Below, in pieces: positions 25,155-34,632 of a stretch of DNA of 64,000 nt. The DNA is taken from NCBI GenBank assembly GCA_036498265.1, contig DASYFT010000005.1, positions 248,001-312,000 of the forward strand, read 5' to 3'. A program made the position numbers and the translations under genes. The stretch is from Palsa-744 sp036498265 (lineage in GTDB: Bacteria; Actinomycetota; Thermoleophilia; Solirubrobacterales; Solirubrobacteraceae). Numbering within the stretch: the stretch's first letter is position 1; every line of letters begins with the position of its first letter. The notes beneath the pieces are model-generated. The model was given only the letters and a program-made list of their open reading frames with translations. It did no database searches and was not told where the DNA came from.

Positions 25155-26126
25155 CTAAACGTGACTTTGCAGCGTCTGGTGGCGCACCACGTCGGAGATG
25201 ACATCGTCGAGCGAGCGCGACGGCGACCAGGCGATCAGCTCGCCGATCCTGCTGATGTCGGGGACGCGGCGGTACATGTCCTCGAAGCCGTCTCCGTAGG
25301 CGTCGGCGTAGGCGGTCAGGCGCACCTCGGACGAGGAGCCGGTGAGTGCGATGATCCTCCTCGCCAGGTCGACGATCGACGTCTCGGAGGTGGCTCCCAC
25401 GTTGAACACGCTGCCGTACGCGCGCTCCTCCTCGACCAGCCCGAGCAGCGCCCGTACGACGTCGGCGACGTGGCAGAAGCAGCGTGTCTGGCGACCGTCC
25501 CCGTAGACGCTCAGCGGCGCTCCTGCGAGCGCCTGTGCGACGAGCGTGGGCACGACCATGCCGTAGCTGCCCGTCTGGCGAGGGCCCACCGTGTTGAACA
25601 GGCGAACCACGATCACGGGCAGCTCGCGCTCGCGCCAGTAGGCCATGGCGAGGAACTCGTCGACGGCCTTCGAGCACGCGTAGGCCCAGCGGGACTTGTC
25701 CGTTGCGCCCAGCTGCAGGTCGCCGTCCTCCCGGAACGGCAGCGCGGCGCTCTTGCCGTAGACCTCGCTCGTCGAGGCCAGGAGCACCGGCTTTCCGTGA
25801 CGGTCCGCGTGCTCGAGCACGACCTCGGTGCAGTGCACGTTGGTCTCGATCGCCCGCACCGGGCTCTCGACGACGAGCCGCACGCCCACGGCCGCGGCCA
25901 GGTGAACCACCGCATCCGACTCGGCCACGAGCGCGTCCACGAGCTCCCCGTCCGCAACGGAGCCGATCGTGCAGCGGAACCCCTCCGTCGCGTCCAGGTG
26001 GGCGATGTTCTCGGCGCTCCCGGTCGAGAGGTCATCGAGCGCGTGAACCTCGTGTCCCTGCGCCAGCAGGTGATCGCAGAGGTGCGAGCCGATGAAGCCG
26101 GCGCCGCCGGTCACCAGAAACCGCAT
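25155..26126 (-). CDS. NAD-dependent epimerase/dehydratase (nucleotide-sugar)
   Basis: An extended short-chain dehydrogenase of 323 residues. The Rossmann motif TGGAGFIGSHLCDHL is at residues 6-20, then HLAAAVGV, the STSEVYG strand, and the catalytic pair YACSK (Tyr-x3-Lys). GPRQTGSYGMVVPTLV and YGDGRQTRCF are typical of UDP-sugar epimerases/decarboxylases. It would make a sugar nucleotide for the neighbouring glycan genes. It most resembles UDP-glucuronate decarboxylase/UDP-glucose epimerase types, but the exact product is not decidable. Confidence 0.82.
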   Translation of the reverse strand: MRFLVTGGAGFIGSHLCDHLLAQGHEVHALDDLSTGSAENIAHLDATEGFRCTIGSVADGELVDALVAESDAVVHLAAAVGVRLVVESPVRAIETNVHCTEVVLEHADRHGKPVLLASTSEVYGKSAALPFREDGDLQLGATDKSRWAYACSKAVDEFLAMAYWRERELPVIVVRLFNTVGPRQTGSYGMVVPTLVAQALAGAPLSVYGDGRQTRCFCHVADVVRALLGLVEEERAYGSVFNVGATSETSIVDLARRIIALTGSSSEVRLTAYADAYGDGFEDMYRRVPDISRIGELIAWSPSRSLDDVISDVVRHQTLQSHV

Positions 26127-26151
26127 CTAACGCCTGTCGATCATCGGCTCG

Positions 26152-26667
26152 TCAGGTCGCCCGCCGGCTGTGCCTCAGCACCGTGCCTCCGAAGCCTCCG
26201 AGCACGAGGATCGCGACGGCTCCGCCGAGCAGCGCCAGCGTCGAGCCGTCGGTTCCGGAGGAGCCCTGATCGCGGGCGGCTCGAAGTACGGCCTGGGGCA
26301 GCCCCGGCTGGGAGCTCGAGCCGCTCTTGGCACCCGCAGAGCTGCCGGCGCCGTGCGAGCCGGCCGTAGCGCCCCCTCCGTTCGCGGCCGCCCTCGATCC
26401 GCTGCTCGGGCCGCCCGAGCCCGGTGGCTTGATGCCCGCGCCGAACAGCGAGCCTTCCGAATTCGCCTGCGGCGATGAGGTGGCGTTCGGGGCCGACCCC
26501 GTGCCGCGCGCCTGGTTGAGAGGCAGTGAGTACTCCTTCGCCGCGGGCGAGCCGGGGTCGACGTGGACTCCCGGTTCGAGGCCCGAGGCGGCCTGCGCCG
26601 AGGCGGCGTCACAACAGAGTGCGATCACCGCGAGCGTTACGTTAATCCACAGACTCACGGTACGCAT
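26152..26667 (-). CDS. Secreted, C-terminally membrane-anchored low-complexity protein
   Basis: A 171-residue protein: signal peptide (residues 1-26, cleavage near ASAQA), a motif VHVDPGSPAAKEYSLPL, a Gly/Ser/Ala-rich low-complexity region (about 60-125), and a C-terminal membrane helix followed by RHSRRAT. There is no LPXTG sortase signal. TATCTT ends 7 nt before ATG 26667, fitting a leaderless mRNA. Lies between the epimerase and the fusion glycan gene. It could be a surface spacer or anchor; family not recognised. Confidence 0.6.
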   Translation of the reverse strand: MRTVSLWINVTLAVIALCCDAASAQAASGLEPGVHVDPGSPAAKEYSLPLNQARGTGSAPNATSSPQANSEGSLFGAGIKPPGSGGPSSGSRAAANGGGATAGSHGAGSSAGAKSGSSSQPGLPQAVLRAARDQGSSGTDGSTLALLGGAVAILVLGGFGGTVLRHSRRAT

Positions 26668-26720
26668 GGGTCTGAAGATAGCCGTTTGACAGCTACTTGA
26701 ACAGGGACCGTACTTGTTGC

Positions 26721-29700
26721 CTAGCGCGGGGCTGTACGCGGGTTCCGCGCGAGTTCGCGAAGCGTCGCATTGCGTGGATTGAGCTGATGCGCGTGCACGT
26801 AATCAGCGTGCGCGATCGTAAGGCGACGCTCTCTGACGGCGATGTCCCCGAGCAGCGCCCAGGTGACGAAGTTCTCCGGTTCACGCCTGAGCGCCCTCAG
26901 CAGCGCGCCTTCGGCTGCGGTCGCCTGATCGAAGCGGGCGAGCGCCGCAGCCTTCACGTAGTAGGTGCTCGTCGAGTCGGCGTCGATATCCAGCGAGCGG
27001 TTGGCGTCGGCGAGCGCCGCGGCCGGGTCACCTGTCAGCTCGCTCTGAGCGCGCGAGCGATACACCTGCGCAAGGCCCTGGCGTGTGAGGCTGGCGCCGG
27101 TGGCGATGAGCGCGATGACCACCGCGCTCACCCCGAGCGCGATCGCCGCCTGCCTCGCGCCCCAGCGGGCAGTCGCCGCCTCCGAGGCGGGGACGGGCGC
27201 CGCCGCCGGGCGGCTCCGTGGCCATACGAGCACGGCAGCGCCGGCCAGCGCGATCGCCGTCAGACCGGGCAGCAGCTGCATCCAGTCGACGCTCGCCTGC
27301 ACGAGCCATGCGCTGAAGGTGCCAAGTCCCGCCGTCAGCAGTGCGCGCCGCAACGGGGCCCGGGCCGCGCCCCGACGCATGCGCATCGCGCCCCACAGGA
27401 CGCCGACGATGAAGCATCCAAGCAGCAGCGCTCCGACCAGGCCCAGATCGGAGAGCGCCTGGAGCTCGAGCGAGTGCGGCTGATCGACGTCCTCCGCCGT
27501 GGCGCGCCGCTGGAAGTAGGGCCGCGAGAAGTTGCCTGCGCCGACCCCGATCACCGGATGTGACTTCCAGACGCTCCATGCGATCCGCCAGTAGTCGTAG
27601 CGGTTGCCCGCGCCGCTCAGCAGGCGCGAGTTGGAGCCGGCCGCCGACGGCGTGCGGCTGTCCGCGGGTTCGCCGAGGCGGACGAACGCATGCCACTGGC
27701 TGCTGACGTCGTGCTGGATGCGGTGTGAGGAGCCCGCGGCGACGGCGAGGACGACCACCACCGGGATCGCCAGCGCCCACGACGCGATCGACGCCAGTCG
27801 TGGAGCATCGGGACGCCCGCCGAGCCTCTGCAGCACCGCGCTCAGCGACCCCCACACCACTCCCGCGGCCAACGCGGCGAGCAGCGCGGCCCGCCCGGCG
27901 GCGTGGGCGGTGGTGACCGCCACGGCGCTGCCGCGCGCATGGTCGTAGACGTGCAACAGGTCCGGAGCCGCCACCGCCACGCCGGCCGCCACCACGAGGA
28001 TGGTGTAGATGCGCCGCGTACGGCCGGGCACGATCGCGAGGACGAGGATCAGGGACCCGAGGAGCGCCAGTGCGGTCCCGCGCGACTGGGAGAGCAGCGC
28101 CAGGCTCGCGAGCAGGGTGGCCATCGCGGCGCCCGCGCCGGCAACGGCTGCCCTCCGGCTCTCGGCGAGGGCGAGGAACGGCCACAGGCCCATCGCGAAC
28201 AGGCAACCCTCACCGTTGATGTATCCGAGGGGGGAGTTCAGCCGGCCGCCCAGGAACAGCGACCCCGGATCGCCGCCGAGCAGCCGCCCGAGCACCGACA
28301 GGGCCACCACTGCGATGCCGGCCGCGGCCGCGCCCAGGAGCACCGCCGCCCGGCGGTCGTGGCTGACGAGCACGAGCATCAGCAGCAGCAGCGCGCCATA
28401 GACCAGCCACCGGTTGCCGCCCACGACGGCGCTCTCGACCGATTCGGCCCAGATCGCCGACGCCAGCGACCACAGCCCGAGGCCCAGCAGCCCGCCCAGG
28501 CTCAAGACTGCGGGGAGCGCCGGGCGGGTGGGGCGGATGACGACGGCGATCGCGCAGAGGAGGGCCACGCCGAGTCCAACGGGTACCCATACCGCTGCGT
28601 CGTAGTAGGCGAAGAAGAACGGGCTCAGCCCAGCGCCGAGGCCCACCACGCCGAGGCACGTGAGCGCTCGCTTGCTCGACCACAGGGCGGCGCTCCTCTC
28701 CGGATGCTCCTCTGCGACCGTGAACTCTTCGAGCTTCTGCGTGTCCAGCAGCACGATCGCGCATCCCGCCACCAGCAGGTAGATGCTGGCGCTGATGACG
28801 ATGAACGACGCTTCACCGCGGCTCGCGAGCACGGCGACCACGGACAGCGCCGCCTGGACGCTGGCGAGTAGCAACGCCACTGCGCGCGCGCTCGGGAGAA
28901 GCTTGCGGGCGCGATGGGTCAGGTGGTCGCGACCGCCCCACAGCACCGACACGCCTCGGCGCCTGCGGGAGACGATCACGAGGGTCGTGTCGAGCGCCGG
29001 TATCCCAACAAGCAGGAGTGCCACCAGCAGTGAGCGCCAGGCCACCGGGGTGGTGCCCGCGGCCACCATCACGAGCACGGCCACCACGAAGCCCATCGGC
29101 ATGCTTCCGCCGTCGCCCAGGAAGATCCGAGCCGGCACCGAGATGTTCCGGGGAAGGAAGCCGAGGCAGGCACCGCACAGGCAGGCGGCGCCGACCGCAA
29201 GCCACATGTCGCCGTTCACGATCCCGATCAGCGCCGCGCCGGCAGAGACCACGAGCGCCATCGCGCTGGCGGCACCGTCCATGTTGTCGAAGAGGTTGAA
29301 CGCGTTGACCACCCCGACGACCCACAGGCACGTGAGTGAGAGGTCTACGGCCGCCCCGGCGTGCAGGTGCCATCCGAGCCCAGTCGCCCAGACGAGCACC
29401 GCGAGCGCGAGCTCGAGCAGGACTCGCAGCGCGGGGGAGACGGTCCTGCGATCGTCGATCGTGCCGACTGCGAACAGGAGGACGACGCCGGCCAGCAGCG
29501 GGGCCGTCTTCTGCCACGATCCCGCCGCCAGCGCCAGAGCGACGACCAGGCCCGCCATGACAGCAGCGCCGCCGAGATAGGGGGTGGGGCGCAGGTGGCC
29601 CTTGTAGCCCGCCGGCTTGTCGTAGAACTGCAGGCGGTCGGCGAGCGCGATCGCATACGGCGTGGCGAGATAGGCGAGCGCGCACGCGATCGCGAAACCC

Positions 29701-29726
29701 AGCGAAAGCCGTAAGGCCAGTGTCAT
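26721..29726 (-). CDS. Fusion: WecA/MraY-type glycosyl-1-phosphate transferase + O-antigen ligase/polymerase + TPR
   Basis: A 1001-residue membrane protein joining three modules. Residues 1 to about 330 form a polyprenyl-phosphate GlcNAc-1-phosphate transferase of the WecA/TagO type, with GTIDDRR (89-94), NAFNLFDNMDG (141-151), FLGDGGS (202-208) and HLTHR (268-272). Residues about 355-860 form a multi-helix O-antigen ligase/Wzy-like module, including YDYWRIAWSVWKSHPVIGVG (710-729) and QPHSLELQALSDLGLVG (749-765). Residues about 870-990 are a TPR-like helical repeat tail. One protein could thus both start a lipid-linked glycan and polymerise or transfer it. These steps are normally separate enzymes. 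ATG 29726 follows GAGGGG. Confidence 0.88.
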   Translation of the reverse strand: MTLALRLSLGFAIACALAYLATPYAIALADRLQFYDKPAGYKGHLRPTPYLGGAAVMAGLVVALALAAGSWQKTAPLLAGVVLLFAVGTIDDRRTVSPALRVLLELALAVLVWATGLGWHLHAGAAVDLSLTCLWVVGVVNAFNLFDNMDGAASAMALVVSAGAALIGIVNGDMWLAVGAACLCGACLGFLPRNISVPARIFLGDGGSMPMGFVVAVLVMVAAGTTPVAWRSLLVALLLVGIPALDTTLVIVSRRRRGVSVLWGGRDHLTHRARKLLPSARAVALLLASVQAALSVVAVLASRGEASFIVISASIYLLVAGCAIVLLDTQKLEEFTVAEEHPERSAALWSSKRALTCLGVVGLGAGLSPFFFAYYDAAVWVPVGLGVALLCAIAVVIRPTRPALPAVLSLGGLLGLGLWSLASAIWAESVESAVVGGNRWLVYGALLLLMLVLVSHDRRAAVLLGAAAAGIAVVALSVLGRLLGGDPGSLFLGGRLNSPLGYINGEGCLFAMGLWPFLALAESRRAAVAGAGAAMATLLASLALLSQSRGTALALLGSLILVLAIVPGRTRRIYTILVVAAGVAVAAPDLLHVYDHARGSAVAVTTAHAAGRAALLAALAAGVVWGSLSAVLQRLGGRPDAPRLASIASWALAIPVVVVLAVAAGSSHRIQHDVSSQWHAFVRLGEPADSRTPSAAGSNSRLLSGAGNRYDYWRIAWSVWKSHPVIGVGAGNFSRPYFQRRATAEDVDQPHSLELQALSDLGLVGALLLGCFIVGVLWGAMRMRRGAARAPLRRALLTAGLGTFSAWLVQASVDWMQLLPGLTAIALAGAAVLVWPRSRPAAAPVPASEAATARWGARQAAIALGVSAVVIALIATGASLTRQGLAQVYRSRAQSELTGDPAAALADANRSLDIDADSTSTYYVKAAALARFDQATAAEGALLRALRREPENFVTWALLGDIAVRERRLTIAHADYVHAHQLNPRNATLRELARNPRTAPR

Positions 29727-29811
29727 CGAGAAACCCCTCGCCCACGTTCAGTCATTCCATAGGCGATGTTCGCGTATCCAATGGATGATGCGCAAGTAAG
29801 GTGGGCCAGGC

Positions 29812-30990
29812 ATGCACGTAGCCATTGACCTCAGGATCGCCGACCCCCGCGGCATGGAGATGACGGGGGCGGGCCGCTATGCCTTGGAGACCGCTCGATC
29901 CCTTCAGCGTGCTAGACCAGATTGGCGGTTCTCACTCTTCTCGAACAGACCAGAACTCCTTCGGTGGAGTTCGCCAGGCACGTCTCGTATCGGCACGAAG
30001 CTGCCAACTGAGCGGGCGAGCGCCAGGGTCGCCTGGCTCCACTCGGCCGCGGCGGTACCGACGATTCGGTTAAAACCTGACATCTGGTTCAGTCCCGCGT
30101 TCGTCCTTCCGCTCTGGTGGCGAGGGCCGTCAGTGGTAACCGTCCACGATCTGACGTTCCTGCTCCTGCGGCGCCGCTACCGAGGGCGTCTGAATGCCTG
30201 GTATGCGAGCGCGGCCACCCGATCGTCGGTCCGCCGCGCCGGTCGAGTGTTGTGTGGCTCGCTTGCGACGCGCGAATCACTCATTACCCATATGGGCGTC
30301 GAGAGCGAGAAGATAACCGTGATTCCCTATGGCGTCTCGGACGCATTCTTCGCTCCCCCGACGTTCGGCTGCGATCCGGAGTCAGGGGTTCGAGGCGTGC
30401 CGTACGTTCTGTTCGTCGGTACGCGCGAGGCCCGAAAGGGGCTGTCCACCTTGTACGCGGCGCTGCGACTGCTGAACGCTGAGCATTGCCGGGTTCGCCT
30501 CGTTCTCGCCGGCCAGGACGGTTGGGGGACGGAGCGGCTCATGGAAGAGATGCGCAGTGACCCAACGGTCGAACTGAGGGACAAACCGAGCGACGAGGAG
30601 CTTTCTCACCTGTACCGTGACGCACTGGCCCTTGTCTATCCTTCGGAGATGGAGGGATTTGGCCTGCCCGTGGCGGAGGCGATGGCATGTGGCTGCGCTG
30701 TCATCGCCAGCGACCTTCCCTCGATACGCGAGTTCGCCGGTGACCACCCGTTTTACATCACACCAGGTGACAGTGCAAACCTCGCAACTCAGATCCAAGG
30801 TCTCCTGAATGGCGACCACGACGTGGAGCGGCGCCGCGCCACCGCTCGCGACGCAGTCACTTCGTTACGCTGGGACTTGCTCGGAGATCTCACCGCGAAG
30901 GTGCTCGAGCAAGTGTCGGGGGTCGGACCAAGGCCAGTGCAGGCTCCCCGGTCGCGGGATCAAGGCGCCGACCTCAGGCCGGAGGGGTAG
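29812..30990 (+). CDS. Glycosyltransferase family 4
   Basis: A 392-residue GT-B enzyme. The N-terminal domain carries the acceptor side (DLRIADPRG, TVHDLTFLL). The C-terminal domain has LFVGTREARKGLSTLYAALRLL, LVLAGQDGWG and PSEMEGFGLPVAEAMACGCAVIASD, with the E-x7-E nucleotide-sugar motif. It adds a sugar to a lipid-linked or surface glycan in the cytoplasm. Codon use is mixed and less GC-rich than the flanks. It starts a divergent pair with the fusion gene and overlaps the next, convergent gene by 17 nt. Confidence 0.9.
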   Translation: MHVAIDLRIADPRGMEMTGAGRYALETARSLQRARPDWRFSLFSNRPELLRWSSPGTSRIGTKLPTERASARVAWLHSAAAVPTIRLKPDIWFSPAFVLPLWWRGPSVVTVHDLTFLLLRRRYRGRLNAWYASAATRSSVRRAGRVLCGSLATRESLITHMGVESEKITVIPYGVSDAFFAPPTFGCDPESGVRGVPYVLFVGTREARKGLSTLYAALRLLNAEHCRVRLVLAGQDGWGTERLMEEMRSDPTVELRDKPSDEELSHLYRDALALVYPSEMEGFGLPVAEAMACGCAVIASDLPSIREFAGDHPFYITPGDSANLATQIQGLLNGDHDVERRRATARDAVTSLRWDLLGDLTAKVLEQVSGVGPRPVQAPRSRDQGADLRPEG

Positions 30991-32122
30991 TAACGCGCGA
31001 GGCCGGCTCGGGGTCTGGATCGTCCCCGCTCGCGACGCGCTGGTAGATATCGCGTAAGCGCGCTACCCCGTCCGCTGCCGAGTGCCGCGCAACGGCACGC
31101 TCGCGTGCGTGACGCCCCATTGCTTCGCGGCGTGTTGGGTCTGAAATGATCGTGCGGATTGCCGCGGCGAGAGCGCCAGGATCGCCTGGGGCAACAACCA
31201 GTCCCGTCTCACCCGGCGAGATCGCTTCGACGGTCCCGGTCCCCACATCGGTTACGACGGCCGGAACCGCCATTGCCTGGGCTTCGAGAACCGATATTCC
31301 GAACGACTCAGCGCGGCTGGTGGACGCCAACACAAAACAATCCGCGATCGCCAGATAGTTGAACAGCTCCGGCTCACTCACCGCGCCGACTAGGTGCACA
31401 TTGCTCGAGGACCTTGCGAGGTCTCGAAGTTGTCCCGCGAGCGGGCCGTCCCCGACGATCACAATGCTTGCCTCAAGCGAGCGCGCGGCCTCAATGAGGA
31501 CGTCGAGGCCCTTGTAGTAGACCAGACGAGCCACGGCTAGGACCACCGGTGTCCCGTATCTCGCTCGCAGGCTGTCCAGCTCCGCCTGGTCAACGCGGTC
31601 GGGAGACAGTTGGTCGATGTCCACGAAGTAAGGGAGAACCTCGACGCCGCGTGCATATGGACCCAAAAATTGAGACGACTCAGCGAGCTTTCGACTCCCC
31701 ACGATGACCTGGTCGGCACGTCGCAGACAAGCGTGCACAAGTTGCCGGTACATCGGGCCAACGCGAGCCTGCCGGACAACGTCTGCGTGATAGCTGCAGA
31801 CGAGAGGTCGCTGGCGGTCGGCGAGCACGGCTAACTCACCGAGCGGGTTGGGCATGTGAAGGTGCACGACGTCTGCTCCCATCCGCCTCAGCTGAGCTGG
31901 GAAAGTGGGTGCCACCGGCACCGACCAAACGCGCGGAGCCAGCTCAGCTACCTTGACCTCGACTCCAGTGCCATGTCGTTCGCTGCTCCCGCGCCGGCTT
32001 CTTGCGCACACGAGCACGTCGCTGCGAACGTCGGGAAGCGCCCTCCTGATCAAGTCGATGTGCTTCTCGATCCCGCCAGGCACGGGCGGGTAAACGTCGT
32101 TGTAGACATGAAGGACGTGCAC
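30974..32122 (-). CDS. Glycosyltransferase family 4
   Basis: A 382-residue GT-B enzyme. VLHVYNDVYPPVPGGIEKH is the classic N-terminal donor/acceptor loop, then VVHLHMPNPLGEL, VLAVARLVYYKGLDVLIEAA, VIVGDGPL and SRAESFGISVLEAQAMAVPAVVTD with the E-x7-E pair. GTG 32122 lies 4 nt after the ligase stop (translational coupling) and begins the domain exactly; the TTG at 32152 would add 10 unlikely residues. Third gene of the minus-strand operon from 34528. Confidence 0.9.
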   Translation of the reverse strand: MHVLHVYNDVYPPVPGGIEKHIDLIRRALPDVRSDVLVCARSRRGSSERHGTGVEVKVAELAPRVWSVPVAPTFPAQLRRMGADVVHLHMPNPLGELAVLADRQRPLVCSYHADVVRQARVGPMYRQLVHACLRRADQVIVGSRKLAESSQFLGPYARGVEVLPYFVDIDQLSPDRVDQAELDSLRARYGTPVVLAVARLVYYKGLDVLIEAARSLEASIVIVGDGPLAGQLRDLARSSSNVHLVGAVSEPELFNYLAIADCFVLASTSRAESFGISVLEAQAMAVPAVVTDVGTGTVEAISPGETGLVVAPGDPGALAAAIRTIISDPTRREAMGRHARERAVARHSAADGVARLRDIYQRVASGDDPDPEPASRVTTPPA

Positions 32123-32126
32123 CGTA

Positions 32127-33596
32127 TTACACCGGCCAAGCGTTTCGCGCAATGTGAGACAAGCGCGCGGCGAGGCTACGAGCGCCGTTCGTCACTGGGT
32201 CAAATCCAGCAAGGCCATCGCGACCTGACTCGGCCTCGGTGGGATGCCTGATCGAGGCCGCATCAACGGCAAGTACGGTCACCGCTCCAAGCATTATCCA
32301 GTGGAAGTCATCGAAAAAGATGTCGTACGTGACATTGGACGCGAGGTAGCCGACATAGGCCGCTCCCAGGCCGAGCGCGAGGGCGACGAGCGGAGTCCCG
32401 CGTAGCCGTCGATACGCACGGGCCAGCAGCCCGAGTGTGATAGCTATTACTAGGAAGAGTGCGAGAAGTCCGACGGTACCCAACTCGCCGGCGACGGTGA
32501 GGTATGTCGAATGCGCCCCCGACGTGCGGGGGGCCAGATGCAGCTTTATGCCGAGACCTCCCGGACCGATACCGAGCACAGGGTGTGAGACAAACTGATG
32601 CCATGCGAATCGCACGGTGCTGGCATGGCTTCGATCCGAGACGACGTTGATCTTCGACCCTGGAGCAACCCGTTCGATCACACGTGGTGCCAACCCCGCG
32701 GATATCGCGAGCGTTACCAAGGCAGCGACCACGGCAAGCCGTTTCGTCGGCGGCCGCAGCGCTTTCGTGTGCCAGGCGCGCGTTACGCCGGCGACGATCA
32801 ACGCGATAGCCACCACGGTCCCGACCCACGCACTCCGGGAGAATGTCGCAACCAGAGTGGCGCTGGCTGCCGCCGCCATCGCTCCGTAGGAAATCTGCTC
32901 GACCCGGTTTCTGCGCTGTGCAGCCACGAAAGTCAGCGCGAGTGAGAGGCAGACTACAAAACCTAGGTAGACGCCGAAGTGGTTCGGGTCACCAAAGGTA
33001 CCCTTCGCCCGCGCTCCGATCGTCCCGAAAGACGACAGGGCTTGTCGAGTGATTTCGAGACCCACTGCTGCCGGGAGCTTGTTGAGCAGCGGCAGTGCTT
33101 CACTGGCCCCGATCTCTGGCGCCAGTCCCTGCCAGATTGCGGCGAGGATAGGGAGGATCGCACCGAGGACGATCGCAACTGCCACGCGCGCAATTGACTG
33201 TGTGCGTGCCAGCTCAGCCACGACACCGAGCGCTACCACTCCGATGATGATCTGCGCCAGTTGTCTCTCTGCGAGGAACGGATTGATCGGGTGAACGATC
33301 AGTGCGAGAGCGACGACTCCAGCGAACACCGAGTAAGCTCTCACGAGCGGAAGCCGAGTGAAGCGGCGCAAGGTGGCGCGAGGGTCAGCGGCGGTGGCGA
33401 GGACAGCGAGCGCTATCAGCAGCGAGAGACGGAAAAGCGAGATGTCGACTTTTCCAATGACCGTGCGGTAGACCTCGAGGGGTGCAGTCGCCGCAAGCAG
33501 GTACAGTGCGATTCGCCGCCAGTCACCGCGTGAAAGCCGGTATGCGATAGCGAGCAACACGGCCTCGATACCAAACAGGATCGCCAGCGCCTCCAC
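32127..33596 (-). CDS. O-antigen ligase/polymerase family membrane protein
   Basis: A 489-residue protein with about twelve membrane helices and a long periplasmic-type loop around residues 300-390 containing GIGPGGLGIKLH and TSGAHSTYLTVAGELGTVGLL, the WaaL/Wzy_C signature area. It would polymerise or transfer the lipid-linked glycan outside the membrane. It is the second such module in the region, the first being in the fusion gene. GTG 33596 follows the upstream stop by 8 nt. Confidence 0.85.
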   Translation of the reverse strand: MEALAILFGIEAVLLAIAYRLSRGDWRRIALYLLAATAPLEVYRTVIGKVDISLFRLSLLIALAVLATAADPRATLRRFTRLPLVRAYSVFAGVVALALIVHPINPFLAERQLAQIIIGVVALGVVAELARTQSIARVAVAIVLGAILPILAAIWQGLAPEIGASEALPLLNKLPAAVGLEITRQALSSFGTIGARAKGTFGDPNHFGVYLGFVVCLSLALTFVAAQRRNRVEQISYGAMAAAASATLVATFSRSAWVGTVVAIALIVAGVTRAWHTKALRPPTKRLAVVAALVTLAISAGLAPRVIERVAPGSKINVVSDRSHASTVRFAWHQFVSHPVLGIGPGGLGIKLHLAPRTSGAHSTYLTVAGELGTVGLLALFLVIAITLGLLARAYRRLRGTPLVALALGLGAAYVGYLASNVTYDIFFDDFHWIMLGAVTVLAVDAASIRHPTEAESGRDGLAGFDPVTNGARSLAARLSHIARNAWPV

Positions 33597-33604
33597 GGTT
33601 GGCT

Positions 33605-34528
33605 CTATTCCTCAGTCGCGGAGGTGTGCGCGGCGAGCAGCGCGACCTGAATGCTGAGCGGGCGTGGGTCGGTGCCGTACCGTCGGGCGGGCGGCGACGA
33701 GCGCACGAGCACACGCGCCCTGCCCCCCACAAGCGGGAACGGGCCAATCCGAACCAGATGGGCTGACGTCCCCACGACTACACGACTCGTCGCCTGACCA
33801 CTCGATGCCGACAGTGTGCGGTCCCCACCCAAGGAGCGCCCCACGAAGGTCAGCCAGATGCGCGCGGCATGCGCGCCAGGCGCGTATACGTCGACTACTC
33901 CGGCATCGCGCAACCAGTTGAACAAGACTCCCTGCACGCTCTCAACTCCCCAGAAGCCGAGCCCCGGGAGCGCCGCCAACGGCTTGGGATACGTATGGAG
34001 CGTCGAGAGGAACACAGACACCCGCCGCTTGTCGCCTCGGGATGCGACGGAAGCACCGGGACTTGGTTGAAGGGAGACAACGCCTTCCGGGAACGGGCCG
34101 GCCAGATAGACGGCCGGTGCCGTGCCGATTCGGATTGCCGCTCCGTGCCCGTGCGCTGGAGTGATGCTCAGCACTCGATCCCGCCGCAAGCTGAGGGCGC
34201 GGAACGCTAGCCAGCTCTGCCTTACCCCGGTGACGGTGGTCGAGGCCACGTTGCCTATCCATTGACCTGGTACGCCTTCGGGTCCAGGCTCGAAAGGAAA
34301 CGCACCTTGTAGCGCCGGCGCCGTGTCTGGTTGGTTCGCCGTGATCCCGGGGACGGCGGTCTGCAACGGAGCGGGTGTGGTTCGATTCGACGTCGCATAG
34401 GCGCCAGCAATTGCAGCTGCTGCCAGCCCCAACGCCGCGATCGGCGCCAGTAAGACGGCTTTTCGATGTGTCCACCTGACCGTCTCGTGGCCACCCGCCG
34501 GATGCCCAGCCGGCGTTGTCTCGGTCAT
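33605..34528 (-). CDS. Membrane-anchored exported protein of the glycan operon
   Basis: A 307-residue protein. ATG 34528 has GGGGAGGG upstream; the open frame to 34633 is discarded. A cytoplasmic tail (TVRWTHRK) precedes one membrane helix (about residues 25-47). The extracellular part has a Pro/Thr/Ala linker and two similar beta-rich halves, repeating VSVFLSTLHTY/IWLTFVGRSL-like strands and ending in SIQVALLAAH. First gene of the operon with the ligase and GT4. It may be an accessory factor for glycan transfer; family not recognised. Confidence 0.65.
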   Translation of the reverse strand: MTETTPAGHPAGGHETVRWTHRKAVLLAPIAALGLAAAAIAGAYATSNRTTPAPLQTAVPGITANQPDTAPALQGAFPFEPGPEGVPGQWIGNVASTTVTGVRQSWLAFRALSLRRDRVLSITPAHGHGAAIRIGTAPAVYLAGPFPEGVVSLQPSPGASVASRGDKRRVSVFLSTLHTYPKPLAALPGLGFWGVESVQGVLFNWLRDAGVVDVYAPGAHAARIWLTFVGRSLGGDRTLSASSGQATSRVVVGTSAHLVRIGPFPLVGGRARVLVRSSPPARRYGTDPRPLSIQVALLAAHTSATEE

Positions 34529-34632
34529 CGAGCCCTCCCCGGAGACTGCGTTCTCACAAGAGAAGTCTACGTCCAGCGTCATCGCCTGGTTCTTGGATGC
34601 GGTTGATAGGGTCGCGGCGACGCAGCGCGCCA

